In this document: positions 6,292-14,356 of the stretch, in pieces
Numbering within the stretch: position 1 is the stretch's first letter
Layout: every line of letters starts with the position of its first letter
Assembly (NCBI GenBank): GCA_937927415.1
Contig: CALBDS010000062.1
Coordinates: forward strand, 1 to 35,674
DNA: 35,674 nucleotides
From: an uncultured Rhodospirillaceae bacterium
GTDB taxonomy: Bacteria; Pseudomonadota; Alphaproteobacteria; Azospirillales; Azospirillaceae
Direction of reading: 5' to 3'
Notes under the pieces: model-generated
What the model was told of the DNA's origin: nothing
What the model saw: the letters and a program-made list of their open reading frames with translations, nothing else
Databases searched by the model: none
Made by a program: the position numbers and the translations under genes

Positions 6292-8874
6292 TCACCCGAC
6301 CGCCTTCGCCACCTCGACGAACGAGGGGATCTGGTCGAAGTTCATGTAGCGGTAGATGTCGCCGGCCTTCTTGTTGACCACGTTCACCTGCTCCATGTAC
6401 TCGCCCACGGTGGGGATCTTGCCCAAGAGCGCGCAGACCGCCGCCAGTTCCGCCGAACCCAGGTACACGCGGGTGTCCAGGCCCAGACGGTTGGGGAAGT
6501 TGCGGGTGGAGGTGGACATGGCCGTCGATCCCTTGCGGACCTGGGCCTGGTTGCCCATGCACAGCGAACAGCCGGGCATTTCCATGCGCGCCCCCGACTT
6601 GCCGAGAACGCTGTAATAGCCTTCCTCGGTCAGGATCTGGGCGTCCATCTTGGTGGGCGGGGCGATCCACAGGCGGGTCGGGATGTCGCTCTTGCCTTCC
6701 AGCACCTTACCGGCGGCGCGGAAGTGACCGATGTTGGTCATGCACGAGCCGATGAACACCTCGTCGATCTTGTCGCCGGCAACCTCGGACAGGACCTTCA
6801 CGTCGTCCGGGTCGTTGGGGCAGGCAACGATCGGTTCCTTGATGTCGGCCAGATCGATGTCGATCACGGCGGCGTAATCCGCATCCGCATCCGGCTCCAG
6901 CAGGGACGGGTTGGCAATCCAGCCTTCCATCGACTTGATGCGGCGCTCCAGGGTCCGGCGATCCTGGTAGCCGTTGGCGATCATCCACTTCATCAGCGTG
7001 ATGTTCGACCGCATGTATTCGATGATCGGCTCCTTGTTGAGCCGCACGGTGCAGGCCGCCGCCGAACGTTCGGCCGAGGCATCCGACAGTTCGAACGCCT
7101 GTTCGACCTTCAGGTCGGGCAGCCCTTCGATTTCCAGGATGCGGCCGGAGAAGACGTTCTTCTTGCCCTTCTTCTCCACCGTCAGCAGGCCCTGGCGGAT
7201 GGCGTAGAGCGGGATGGCGTTGACCAGATCGCGGAGCGTGATGCCCGGCTGCATCTCACCCTTGAAGCGGACCAGCACGCTTTCCGGCATGTCCAGCGGC
7301 ATGACGCCGGTGGCGGCGGCAAAGGCCACGAGGCCCGAGCCGGCGGGGAAGGAAATGCCGATGGGGAAGCGGGTGTGGCTGTCGCCGCCGGTGCCCACGG
7401 TGTCGGGCATCAGCAGACGGTTCAGCCACGAGTGGATCACGCCGTCACCCGGGCGCAGAGCGACACCGCCGCGGGTGGAGATGAAGGTGGGCAGCTCGTG
7501 GTGCATCTTCACGTCCACCAGCTTGGGATAAGCGGCGGTGTGGCAGAAGGACTGCATCACGAGGTCGGCCGAGAAGCCCAGGCAGGCCAGATCCTTCAGC
7601 TCGTCGCGGGTCATCGGACCCGTGGTGTCCTGCGAGCCGACGGTGGTCATCTTCGGTTCGCAATAGGTGCCGGGGCGCACGCCCTGGCCTTCCGGCAGAC
7701 CGCAGGCGCGGCCGACCATCTTCTGCGCCAGGCTGAAGCCCTTGCCGCTGTCGGCGGGCGAGGACGGCAGACGGAACAGGGTGGACGGGGCCAGGCCCAG
7801 CGCCTCACGGGCACGCGCGGTCAGGCCGCGGCCGATGATGAGCGGGATACGGCCGCCGGCGCGCACTTCGTCGAAGATCACGTCGGACTTGACCTTGAAG
7901 TCGGCGATGACTTCGCCGTTCTTCAGGGCCTTGCCCTCGTACGGGCGCAGTTCGATCACGTCGCCCATGTCCATCTTGGACACGTCGAGTTCGATCGGCA
8001 GGGCGCCGGCATCTTCCATGGTGTTGTAGAAGATGGGGGCGATCTTGGTGCCCAGGCACACGCCGCCGAACCGCTTGTTCGGGACGTAGGGGATATCCTC
8101 ACCCGTCCACCACAGCACGGAGTTGGTGGCCGACTTGCGCGACGAGCCGGTGCCCACCACGTCGCCGACATAGGCGACGAGGTTGCCCTTGGCCTTCAGC
8201 CCTTCGATCTGCTTGACCGGGCCGCGCACGCCCGCTTCTTCCGGCTCGATGCCGGGGCGGGCGTTCTTCAGCATCGCCAGCGCGTGCAGGGGGATGTCGG
8301 GGCGCGACCACGCATCGGGGGCCGGCGACAGGTCGTCGGTGTTGGTTTCGCCCGTGACCTTGAAGATGGTCAGGGTCAGGCTGGCCGGCACTTCCGGACG
8401 CGAGGTGAACCACTCGGCATCGGCCCAGGACTGCAGCACGCCCTTGGCGTTGGCGTTGCCCTTGTCGGCCAGTTCCTTGACGTCGTGGAAATAGTCGAAC
8501 ATCAGCAGCGTGGTCTTCAGGCCGGCGGCGGCGGCCTCCCCACACTCGGCATCGCCCAGCAGGTCGATCAGCGGCTTGATGTTGAAGCCGCCGAGCATGG
8601 TGCCCAGCAGTTCGGTGGCCTTGACCTTGGAGATCAGCGCACAGGCCTGTTCGCCCTTGGCGACCTTGGCCAGGAAGCCGGCCTTGACGCGGGCGGCATC
8701 GTCCACACCGGCGGGGACGCGGTGGGTGATCAGGTCAACCAGGAAGGCCTCTTCGCCCGCGGGGGGAGCGAGCAGAAGGCCGATCAGCTCCTCGGTCTGC
8801 TGGGCGGACAGCGGCAGGGGCGGAATTCCGAGCGCGGCACGCTCAGCGACATGCTGGCGGTAAGCTTCAAGCAC
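6292..8874 (-). CDS. acnB: Aconitate hydratase B (aconitase B)
   Basis: TCA-cycle enzyme converting citrate to isocitrate through cis-aconitate, with a [4Fe-4S] cluster; the AcnB type may also hydrate 2-methyl-cis-aconitate. At 860 residues it is close to the E. coli length (865) and colinear with it: N-terminal HEAT-like domain (residues about 1-160), swivel domain with GDVVGTGSSRKSATNSVLW, then the cluster domains. The ligand cysteines appear in IGSCMTNIGHF and GCSLCMGNQ. The start is GTG 8874 (protein begins MLEAYRQHVAERAA as in other AcnB), with AGAGGA 7 nt upstream. An in-frame ATG at 8937 adds a tail not seen in the family. It stands alone, preceded by a leader of about 300 nt and a good promoter. 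Many alphaproteobacteria use AcnA instead. Confidence 0.95.
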   Translation of the reverse strand: MLEAYRQHVAERAALGIPPLPLSAQQTEELIGLLLAPPAGEEAFLVDLITHRVPAGVDDAARVKAGFLAKVAKGEQACALISKVKATELLGTMLGGFNIKPLIDLLGDAECGEAAAAGLKTTLLMFDYFHDVKELADKGNANAKGVLQSWADAEWFTSRPEVPASLTLTIFKVTGETNTDDLSPAPDAWSRPDIPLHALAMLKNARPGIEPEEAGVRGPVKQIEGLKAKGNLVAYVGDVVGTGSSRKSATNSVLWWTGEDIPYVPNKRFGGVCLGTKIAPIFYNTMEDAGALPIELDVSKMDMGDVIELRPYEGKALKNGEVIADFKVKSDVIFDEVRAGGRIPLIIGRGLTARAREALGLAPSTLFRLPSSPADSGKGFSLAQKMVGRACGLPEGQGVRPGTYCEPKMTTVGSQDTTGPMTRDELKDLACLGFSADLVMQSFCHTAAYPKLVDVKMHHELPTFISTRGGVALRPGDGVIHSWLNRLLMPDTVGTGGDSHTRFPIGISFPAGSGLVAFAAATGVMPLDMPESVLVRFKGEMQPGITLRDLVNAIPLYAIRQGLLTVEKKGKKNVFSGRILEIEGLPDLKVEQAFELSDASAERSAAACTVRLNKEPIIEYMRSNITLMKWMIANGYQDRRTLERRIKSMEGWIANPSLLEPDADADYAAVIDIDLADIKEPIVACPNDPDDVKVLSEVAGDKIDEVFIGSCMTNIGHFRAAGKVLEGKSDIPTRLWIAPPTKMDAQILTEEGYYSVLGKSGARMEMPGCSLCMGNQAQVRKGSTAMSTSTRNFPNRLGLDTRVYLGSAELAAVCALLGKIPTVGEYMEQVNVVNKKAGDIYRYMNFDQIPSFVEVAKAVG

Positions 8875-9163
8875 TGGAAGATCCTCTCGTCTGATGGTTG
8901 CTGGACAACAAAGGTTCGTTTCGACCGATGGCTCCATCCCGTTGGCCGGGATTTCTTTGGATCGAGCGGCCAGAGGCGCTGCCGCTGCCCATCAGGGTCT
9001 GGGTCCGGCGGGGTGAGGACGCCGGGTGGTGCGGGGTATCGGGCGCAAGGGGCAAAGTCTCCGTCACCCGCCGGGCGCGTCCTGGGCGGGTGGAAAACCA
9101 CCGTAGCACCGCGGCCGCGGGGGCCGGAAGGTGTGGTGATGACGACCGGAGCCGTGCGGCCAT
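8867..9163 (-). other. Possible leader ORF overlapping the acnB start
   Basis: An ATG at 9163 with GGGGAGG just upstream opens a 98-codon frame that runs through the acnB leader and stops 8 nt inside acnB (TGA 8867-8869). The product is rich in Arg, Ser and Pro and looks like no known protein, so it may be chance. The position, near the predicted transcription start and overlapping the acnB start, is what one expects of a coupling or attenuating leader frame. I treat it as a candidate only. Confidence 0.25.
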
Positions 9164-9187
9164 GAGCCTCCCCGTAAATTGGGGGGT

Positions 9188-9216
9188 GTTATAGCCCTCC
9201 TTTGCTCCGTCGGCAA
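9188..9216 (-). promoter_or_regulatory. acnB promoter
   Basis: Minus strand TTGCCG (9211-9216), 17-bp spacer, TATAAC (9188-9193). The expected start near 9181 gives a 5' untranslated leader of about 300 nt before the GTG of acnB. Between it and rraA (9217-9448) I see only the candidate operator at 9357-9369. Confidence 0.6.
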
Positions 9217-9356
9217 GCGAACGCACGAGGATTCCAAAAATCGAAACGGCACAAAAACTCTGTGGCGATTTGAAGTGGTGTTACCTTTTATCGGCAAAGC
9301 CCGGCCTTGATTTGGCCGTGACGGGGGGATGGGACAGTGCAGGCGGGTGCGGGGAT

Positions 9357-9369
9357 TTGGTCATACCAA
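9357..9369. promoter_or_regulatory. Candidate FadR-type GntR operator upstream of rraA
   Basis: TTGGTCATACCAA is a 13-bp near-perfect palindrome that fits the TnGTnnnACnA core of FCD-domain GntR regulators. It lies about 80 bp before rraA. A single short match is weak evidence. Confidence 0.35.
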
Positions 9370-9448
9370 TTCACGGCTTGAGCCGGGCCGTGCGCGGGGC
9401 CACACTCCACCGCCACAACCCCCATCAGACGATCAGGGAGGGAGAACC

Positions 9449-9934
9449 ATGGCTGAGAGCACCTGCGATCTTTACGACCGTTTCGAGGGCACGGCCCGCG
9501 TGGCCGATGCGGTGTTCCGCGATTTCGGCGCCCGCCGCCGCTTCCACGGCGCCGCGGTGACGGTGAAGTGTTTCGAGGATAATTCCCGCGTCAAGGAACT
9601 GCTGGCCACCCCCGGTCAGGGCAAGGTGCTGGTGGTGGATGGCGGCGGCAGCCTGCGCGCCGCCCTGATGGGCGACATGATCGCCCAGAGTGGCGTGAAG
9701 AACGGCTGGGAAGGTGTGGTGATCCACGGTTGCGTGCGCGACACCGCGGTGCTGGCCACGCTCGATCTGGGCATCAAGGCGTTGGGCACCATCCCGCGCA
9801 AGACCGTGCGCAACGGCGAGGGGCAGACCGGGCTAACCATCAGCTTTGCCGGGCTGCGCGTGGCGCCGGGGGATCTGGTGTTTGCCGATGAGGATGGGGT
9901 GTTGGTGCTCGATCCGGCGGAGTTTGAAGGGTAA
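9449..9934 (+). CDS. rraA: RraA-family protein (RNase E inhibitor / oxaloacetate decarboxylase-HMG aldolase fold)
   Basis: 161 residues, the same length as E. coli RraA, and similar throughout: start AESTCDLYDRFEG, FGARRRFHGAAVTVKCFEDNS, VDGGGSLRAALMGDMIA, and GVVIHGCVRDTAVLATLDLGIKALG. E. coli RraA binds RNase E and lowers its activity. Relatives carrying the G-X20-R-D signature are 4-hydroxy-4-methyl-2-oxoglutarate aldolases, and the RD pair is present here (HGCVRD, about residue 100), so the sequence alone does not decide between regulator and enzyme. The start is ATG 9449 with GGGAGGGAG upstream. It is divergent from acnB. A palindrome begins 3 bp after its stop. Confidence 0.88.
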   Translation: MAESTCDLYDRFEGTARVADAVFRDFGARRRFHGAAVTVKCFEDNSRVKELLATPGQGKVLVVDGGGSLRAALMGDMIAQSGVKNGWEGVVIHGCVRDTAVLATLDLGIKALGTIPRKTVRNGEGQTGLTISFAGLRVAPGDLVFADEDGVLVLDPAEFEG

Positions 9935-9936
9935 GT

Positions 9937-9954
9937 GTTTAAACGCGTTTAAAC
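9937..9954. repeat. 18-bp palindrome
   Basis: GTTTAAACGCGTTTAAAC, a perfect palindrome 3 bp after the rraA stop. A 17-bp version lacking one A lies over the nfuA stop codon (20180-20196), and both are followed by GG. Confidence 0.8.
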
Positions 9955-9978
9955 GGCTGCGCCGCGGCCCCGGATCGC

Positions 9979-10041
9979 TTGGGCTACCGCCCAAACCCGT
10001 TTGGGGTGACCCCCAAACCCCCTTTGTTTTTATCGATAAAA
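9979..10041. repeat. Three consecutive palindromes
   Basis: TTGGGC-TACC-GCCCAA (9979-9994), GTTTGGGG-N4-CCCCAAAC (9999-10018) and TTTTATCGATAAAA (10028-10041) follow one another with short spacers between convergent rraA and corC. None ends in a clear T-run except where the last one itself is T-rich. Confidence 0.7.
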
Positions 10042-10051
10042 CAGTGGGGGT

Positions 10052-10092
10052 TTGGAGGTGCAACCTCCAAGCGGGGCCGGGGCGGCAGCCCC
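10052..10092. repeat. Intergenic double-hairpin repeat, copy B (inverted)
   Basis: TTGGAGG-5 nt-CCTCCAA (10052-10070) followed by GGGGC-4 nt-GCCCC (10079-10092), the opposite order to copies A and C. It ends 3 bp before the corC stop codon (10095-10097). Confidence 0.75.
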
Positions 10093-10094
10093 GA

Positions 10095-11015
10095 TCACCC
10101 CGTTGCCGCCAGGGTGTCGGTGTTGGCCGGGGCGTTGCGGATGCGCAGGCGTTTGATCCGGCGCGGGTCGGCGTCGATGATCTCGAACTCCAGGCCCGAG
10201 GAATGGCGCAGCGTCTCGCCGCGGCCGGGAACCCGGCCCGCCAGCGACACCACCAGACCGCCCAGCGTGTCCACCTCTTCCCGTTCCTCTTCGGTCAGGA
10301 CGGTGCCGACCTTTTCCTCGAAATCCTCCACCGACAGGCGGGCGTCGGCGATCAGGCTGCCATCGGGGCGTTCGGTCAGGTGGGGGACGTGAGCCTCGTC
10401 GTGTTCGTCCTCGATCTCGCCGACGATCTCTTCCACCAGATCCTCGATGGTGACGAGGCCGTCGATGCCGCCGAATTCATCCACCACCAGGGCCAGATGC
10501 TGGTGGGTCTGGCGCATCTGGCGCAGCAGGTCCAGAACCCGCATGGATGGGGCGACGATGCTGACATCGCGCACGATGTCGGCCAGGGTGCAGACGCGGT
10601 TGTTGGCCAGGCAGGTCAGCACATCCTTGATGTGGACCATGCCAACCACGTCGTCCAGGGTTTCACGGTAAACGGGCAGGCGGGAATGGGCCTCGTCGGC
10701 CATGCGGCGGATCAGGGCCGGCAGGGGGGTATCCACCTCCACCGCCACGATGTCGGCCCGCGGCACCATCACATCGCCGACGGTGCGGTCGTGCAATTGC
10801 AGGATGTTGGTGAGGAGGGCGCGCTCGCTGTCGCCCAGGGACGGTTCGGTGTCGCCGTCCTTCGCCTCGATCAGCCCGCCGATGGTGTCGCGCAGCGTTT
10901 CGTCGCCGCGGCCGCCAAGGACGGAACGGAGCCATCCACGAAAGATGTGCCCCAGGGAGTTGGTGTCATCGGCCCCGTCCGAACGGGGCGATCGACTGTC
11001 GGATGTTTCGGTCAT
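10095..11015 (-). CDS. corC: CorC/YbeX-type CBS-domain protein
   Basis: 306-residue soluble protein of the HlyC/CorC family. After an acidic N-terminus it has the family signature TVGDVMVPRADIVAVE (residue about 80), two CBS domains (about 85-210, with SRLPVYRETLDDVVGMVHIKDVL and LALVVDEFGGIDGLVTIEDLVEEIVGEI), and the C-terminal transporter-associated domain (about 220-295). It lacks the DUF21 membrane domain, so it is of the cytosolic E. coli CorC (YbeX) type, linked to Mg/Co efflux and recently to ribosome quality functions. Its ATG overlaps the ybeY stop by 4 nt (ATGA). It is the last gene of the miaB-phoH-ybeY-corC operon. The usual next gene, lnt, is absent here. Confidence 0.9.
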   Translation of the reverse strand: MTETSDSRSPRSDGADDTNSLGHIFRGWLRSVLGGRGDETLRDTIGGLIEAKDGDTEPSLGDSERALLTNILQLHDRTVGDVMVPRADIVAVEVDTPLPALIRRMADEAHSRLPVYRETLDDVVGMVHIKDVLTCLANNRVCTLADIVRDVSIVAPSMRVLDLLRQMRQTHQHLALVVDEFGGIDGLVTIEDLVEEIVGEIEDEHDEAHVPHLTERPDGSLIADARLSVEDFEEKVGTVLTEEEREEVDTLGGLVVSLAGRVPGRGETLRHSSGLEFEIIDADPRRIKRLRIRNAPANTDTLAATG

Positions 11016-11578
11016 GGTCCTGCAGTTCGGGTTTGCACGGGAAGGCCGCCGGCCGGCGGCGGGGTGGTGTAGGGGTTGGCGATGTCCAGACCCGCCAGCA
11101 CCTCCACCTCCAGAGCTTCCATTTCCTCGGCGTCGGCGTCCTCCTCGTGGTCATAGCCCAGCAGGTGCAGGACACCGTGGACCACGAGATGGGCGAAATG
11201 GGACTCCAGGGGCTTGTTCTGTTCCGCCGCCTCGCGGACCAGGGTTTCATGGGCCAGGATCACGTCGCCCAGAATGGTGGGCGCGCCGTCCTGATCCGGA
11301 TCTTCGGATTCGGTGAGAGCAAAGGAGAGAACATTGGTCGGCTTGTCCTTGCCGCGGTACTCGCGGTTGAGGCGCTGCACCAGGGCGTCGTCGGCCAGCA
11401 CGACCGACAGTTCCGCCGGCCCGTCGTCCGGTCCCCAGAAAGGCGTCAGGGCGGCATAGGCGGCGCGGGCGGCCAAAGCGTCGGCGCCGTCGGGCCACGC
11501 GCCGGCCTCGCGGCTGACCGTGACCTCGACAAACTCGGCAACGGCCGGAGCGTTTCCGGCCGGGGCGTCAGGAGACAC
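11012..11578 (-). CDS. ybeY: Endoribonuclease YbeY (rRNA maturation factor)
   Basis: Single-strand endoribonuclease needed for 16S rRNA 3' end maturation and 70S quality control. The zinc motif HGxLHLxGYDH is complete (HGVLHLLGYDH, His134, His138 and His144 of the 188-residue form), preceded by NREYRGKDKPTNVLSF, the other family hallmark. The start chosen is GTG 11578, with GGAGG 9 nt upstream, overlapping the end of phoH by 11 nt. An upstream extension of the frame lies inside phoH and is not credible. A proline-rich C-terminal tail (TTPPPAGGLPVQ) extends past the usual end. It sits between phoH and corC as in E. coli ybeZYX. Confidence 0.93.
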   Translation of the reverse strand: MSPDAPAGNAPAVAEFVEVTVSREAGAWPDGADALAARAAYAALTPFWGPDDGPAELSVVLADDALVQRLNREYRGKDKPTNVLSFALTESEDPDQDGAPTILGDVILAHETLVREAAEQNKPLESHFAHLVVHGVLHLLGYDHEEDADAEEMEALEVEVLAGLDIANPYTTPPPAGGLPVQTRTAGP

Positions 11579-12617
11579 CGGGTTTATCCTCCGTTGCGCG
11601 GCCCTCGGGACTGCCACCCCTGGGGTTGCGGGCCGCCGCTTCAAACCGATCATAAGCGCGAATGATCCGGCTGACCAGAGGGTGACGCACGACGTCGGCA
11701 TCGGAAAAGCGCACGAAGCGCACCCCTTCCACCCCATCCAGGATGTCGATGGCGTCGCGCAGGCCCGACCGGGTGCCGGCGGGCAGGTCGATCTGGGTGA
11801 TGTCGCCGGTCACCGCCATGCGCCCGCCCTCCCCCAGGCGGGTCAGGAACATCTTCATCTGCATGGGCGTGGTGTTCTGCGCCTCGTCCAGGATGACGAA
11901 GGCATCGGCCAGCGTGCGCCCGCGCATGAAGGCCAAGGGCGCGATTTCGATCTCGCCCGACGCGATGCGCTTTTGCACCTGTTCCGCCGGCATCATGTCG
12001 TTGAGCGCGTCATAGAGCGGACGCAGGTAGGGATCCACCTTGTCCCGCATGTCGCCGGGCAGGAAGCCCAGCCGCTCCCCCGCCTCCACCGCCGGGCGGG
12101 ACAGCACGATGCGGCTGACCTGCCCCGAGGTGAGCATGGACACCGCCTGCGCCACCGCCAGATAGGTCTTGCCGGTACCGGCGGGGCCGAGGCCGAACAC
12201 CATCTCGCTGTCGGTCAGGGCCTGGAGGTATTCCGCCTGCACCGGGGTGCGGGGGCTGATGGCGCCCTTGCGCCGGGTGCGGACCTGGAAATCGGGGCGG
12301 ATCAGGGCGGCCAGGGCAGCACCCCGGCCCGCGGCCCCGCCCGCCGCCTGCACCATGCGGATGGCGGCGTCCACCTCCCCCGCCCCGACGCTGAGGCCGA
12401 GCTTGAGACGCTCGTACAACGCTTCCAGGGCGGCACGGGCGGCGTCCATGCCGTCGGCCGAGCCGGTGATGGTCAGGATGTTGCCACGATGGATGATCGA
12501 CACCGCAAGCTGGGTTTCCAGCCGCGCCAGATGCTGGTCGTGGGCGCCGTAGAGCATGGGCAGCAGCCGGTTGTCGTCAAAACGCAGGTCCAACCTCTGC
12601 TCCGCCGTTGCTGTCAC
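11568..12617 (-). CDS. phoH: PhoH-family ATPase (YbeZ)
   Basis: 349-residue NTPase of the PhoH/YbeZ family, thought to be an RNA helicase-like partner of YbeY. It has an N-terminal KH-like segment (SIIHRGNILTITG, about residues 40-55), then the P-loop ATPase domain with Walker A GLGPAGTGKTYLA (about 145), SRPAVEAGERLGFLPGD and Walker B AFVILDEAQN, followed by MKMFLTRLGEGGRMAVTGD. The start is GTG 12617, which overlaps the miaB stop (GTGA) and has GGAGA 7 nt upstream. It belongs to the tightly overlapping miaB-phoH-ybeY-corC operon, so the proteins are probably made in step for rRNA and tRNA maturation. Confidence 0.93.
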   Translation of the reverse strand: MTATAEQRLDLRFDDNRLLPMLYGAHDQHLARLETQLAVSIIHRGNILTITGSADGMDAARAALEALYERLKLGLSVGAGEVDAAIRMVQAAGGAAGRGAALAALIRPDFQVRTRRKGAISPRTPVQAEYLQALTDSEMVFGLGPAGTGKTYLAVAQAVSMLTSGQVSRIVLSRPAVEAGERLGFLPGDMRDKVDPYLRPLYDALNDMMPAEQVQKRIASGEIEIAPLAFMRGRTLADAFVILDEAQNTTPMQMKMFLTRLGEGGRMAVTGDITQIDLPAGTRSGLRDAIDILDGVEGVRFVRFSDADVVRHPLVSRIIRAYDRFEAAARNPRGGSPEGRATEDKPGVS

Positions 12618-14044
12618 GCGCGAATCTCCGTTACCGCTGAAGGAATGGGGTGTACGTCTGCCGCCGTGGTGGTGTACGTGCCGGTTTCCACGGTTCCCGC
12701 CAGACTGTTGGTGTGGGCGGCGTCGATGCGTACGGGCACGATGGTCCCCAGCAGCCGTTCGGGGGCCTGCACGTACACCGACTGCATCCACGGGCTGCGG
12801 CCCTGGATCTGGCCGGGGCGCTTGCCGGCGCGGTCGAACAGCACCGGCACCGTACGCCCGACGAAACCCTGGTTGAAAGCCGCCTGCTGGGCGTCGAGAA
12901 GCTGCTGCAGGGCGGTCAGCCGGTCCGATTTGACCTCTTCGGGCACCTGCACGGTTTCCACCGCCGCCGGGGTGCCGGGGCGCGGGCTGTATTTGAAGGA
13001 GTACGCCTGGGCGTACCCCACATCCTGCACCAGCCGCAAGGTGGCGGCGAAGTCGGCGTCGCTTTCCCCCGGATACCCGACGATGAAGTCGCCGGACAGC
13101 GCCAGATCGGGCTTGGCCGTGCGCAGCCTGTCCACCAGCCGGCGGTAATCGTCGGCGGTGTGGCGGCGGTTCATCGCTGCCAGGATGCGGTCGGACCCGG
13201 CCTGGATCGGCAAATGCAGGTACGGCATCAGCTGCGGCACCGCCGCGTGGGCGGCGATCAGCGCGTCGTCCATGTCCCGCGGGTGCGAGGTGGTGTAGCG
13301 GATCCGCTCCAGCCCGTCGATCTCGGCCAGGGCGTAAATCAGGCGGGCGAGGCCCCAGGTGCCGCCGTCGGCCGCAGCCCCGTGATAGCCGTTGACGTTC
13401 TGGCCCAGCAGGTTGATTTCGCGCACGCCGGCGGCCACCAGCCGCCGCGCCTCCGCCAGCACCTGGACGGCGGGGCGGGAATATTCGGCGCCGCGGGTGT
13501 AGGGCACGACGCAGAAGGTGCAAAACTTGTCACACCCCTCCTGCACCGCCAGGAAGGCGGTGGCGCCCTCCACCCCCGCCTCGTCGGGCAAATGGTCGAA
13601 CTTGGATTCCGCCGGGAATTCGGTGTTGAGCACCGCCCCCGCCGCCCGGTGAGCGCGGGCGACCATTTCCGGCAGGGTGTGATAGGTCTGCGGCCCGAAG
13701 ACGATATCGACATAAGGGGCGCGGGCGACGATTTCTTCCCCTTCGGCCTGGGCGACGCAGCCGGCGACGGCCAGGATCATGCGCCCGCCCTCCACCGTCG
13801 CCTTGCGGTCTTTCAGGGTGCGCAGCCGGCCCAGCTCGGAAAAGACCTTTTCCGCCGCTTTTTCCCGGATATGGCAGGTGTTGAGGATCACCATGTCGGC
13901 GCCGTCGGCGTCATCGACGGGGCGATAACCCAGGGGGGCCAGCACGTCCGCCATGCGGGCGGAATCGTACACGTTCATCTGGCAGCCCCAGGTCTTGATA
14001 AACAGCTTTTTGCTCAACCCTGACTCGCGCACTCGGAGAAACAT
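12614..14044 (-). CDS. miaB: tRNA-2-methylthio-N6-dimethylallyladenosine synthase MiaB
   Basis: Radical-SAM methylthiotransferase that adds the ms2 group to i6A37 of tRNAs reading UNN codons. It carries two iron-sulfur clusters: cysteines of the UPF0004 domain at about 21, 57 and 96 (TWGCQMN, NTCHIREKA, AGCVAQ), and the radical-SAM CxxxCxxC at 171-178 (GCDKFCTFCVVPYTRG). The C-terminal TRAM domain follows (about 400-465, GRSPWMQSVYVQ). Length 476 if started at ATG 14044. A TTG at 14017 would also fit, since the conserved part begins KKLFIKTWGCQMN, and no Shine-Dalgarno sequence settles it. First gene of the operon, overlapping phoH by 4 nt. It is preceded by about 310 bp that hold a MITE-like element. 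Confidence 0.94.
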   Translation of the reverse strand: MFLRVRESGLSKKLFIKTWGCQMNVYDSARMADVLAPLGYRPVDDADGADMVILNTCHIREKAAEKVFSELGRLRTLKDRKATVEGGRMILAVAGCVAQAEGEEIVARAPYVDIVFGPQTYHTLPEMVARAHRAAGAVLNTEFPAESKFDHLPDEAGVEGATAFLAVQEGCDKFCTFCVVPYTRGAEYSRPAVQVLAEARRLVAAGVREINLLGQNVNGYHGAAADGGTWGLARLIYALAEIDGLERIRYTTSHPRDMDDALIAAHAAVPQLMPYLHLPIQAGSDRILAAMNRRHTADDYRRLVDRLRTAKPDLALSGDFIVGYPGESDADFAATLRLVQDVGYAQAYSFKYSPRPGTPAAVETVQVPEEVKSDRLTALQQLLDAQQAAFNQGFVGRTVPVLFDRAGKRPGQIQGRSPWMQSVYVQAPERLLGTIVPVRIDAAHTNSLAGTVETGTYTTTAADVHPIPSAVTEIRA

Positions 14045-14168
14045 GACACGCGCGCCGGAACCCCCGCCGCGCGTGTCGGATATGATATCGCAAGGGACCA
14101 AGGCAGTGTCAACGGCACCACCCGAAAACCCAGGATAACGACCTCAGCTTAACGAACCGGAACAGCTC

Positions 14169-14339
14169 CCCTCTCCCCCCCGGGGAGAGGGATGGGTGAG
14201 GGTCGATTTTCGCGCGGTAGCCCGAAAATTGAGCCGTCAGGCTCTCGAAACATAAGATTCGTGGTTGCTTCGCAACGGATTTCGGGCCTTCGGCGCGAAA
14301 TCCGGCCCTCACCCTACCCTCTCCCGGGGCGGGAGAGGG
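14169..14339. mobile_element. MITE-like palindromic element, about 171 bp
   Basis: The two ends are inverted copies of about 32 bp with a few mismatches: the left has GGGAGAGGGATGGGTGAGGG, and the right read backwards has GGGAGAGGGTAGGGTGAGGG, each continuing into a GATTTTCGCG-like stretch. Each end also folds on itself (CCCTCTCCCC/GGGGAGAGGG at 14169-14191 and CCCTCTCCC/GGGAGAGGG at 14317-14339). The core contains small hairpins (GAGCC-GTCA-GGCTC, GTTGC-TTC-GCAAC). It has no coding capacity, and no clear target duplication is seen. It lies between the olsA 3' end and the divergent miaB start. Confidence 0.6.
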
Positions 14340-14356
14340 AAAATCGGGGGATCGGC

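Noticed and set aside
6724..9165. 813-codon plus-strand open frame
   Set aside because: Antisense shadow of aconitase B, created by high GC and few stops; the His/Gln/Asp/Gly-rich translation resembles no protein.
10666..10684. parS-like GTTTCACGGTAAAC inside corC
   Set aside because: Two central mismatches break the palindrome, and the sequence is explained by coding for a conserved CBS segment.
12618..13523. Upstream extension of the phoH frame
   Set aside because: Lies inside miaB and translates to low-complexity Arg/Gly-rich sequence; the GTG at 12617 overlapping the miaB stop is the natural start.
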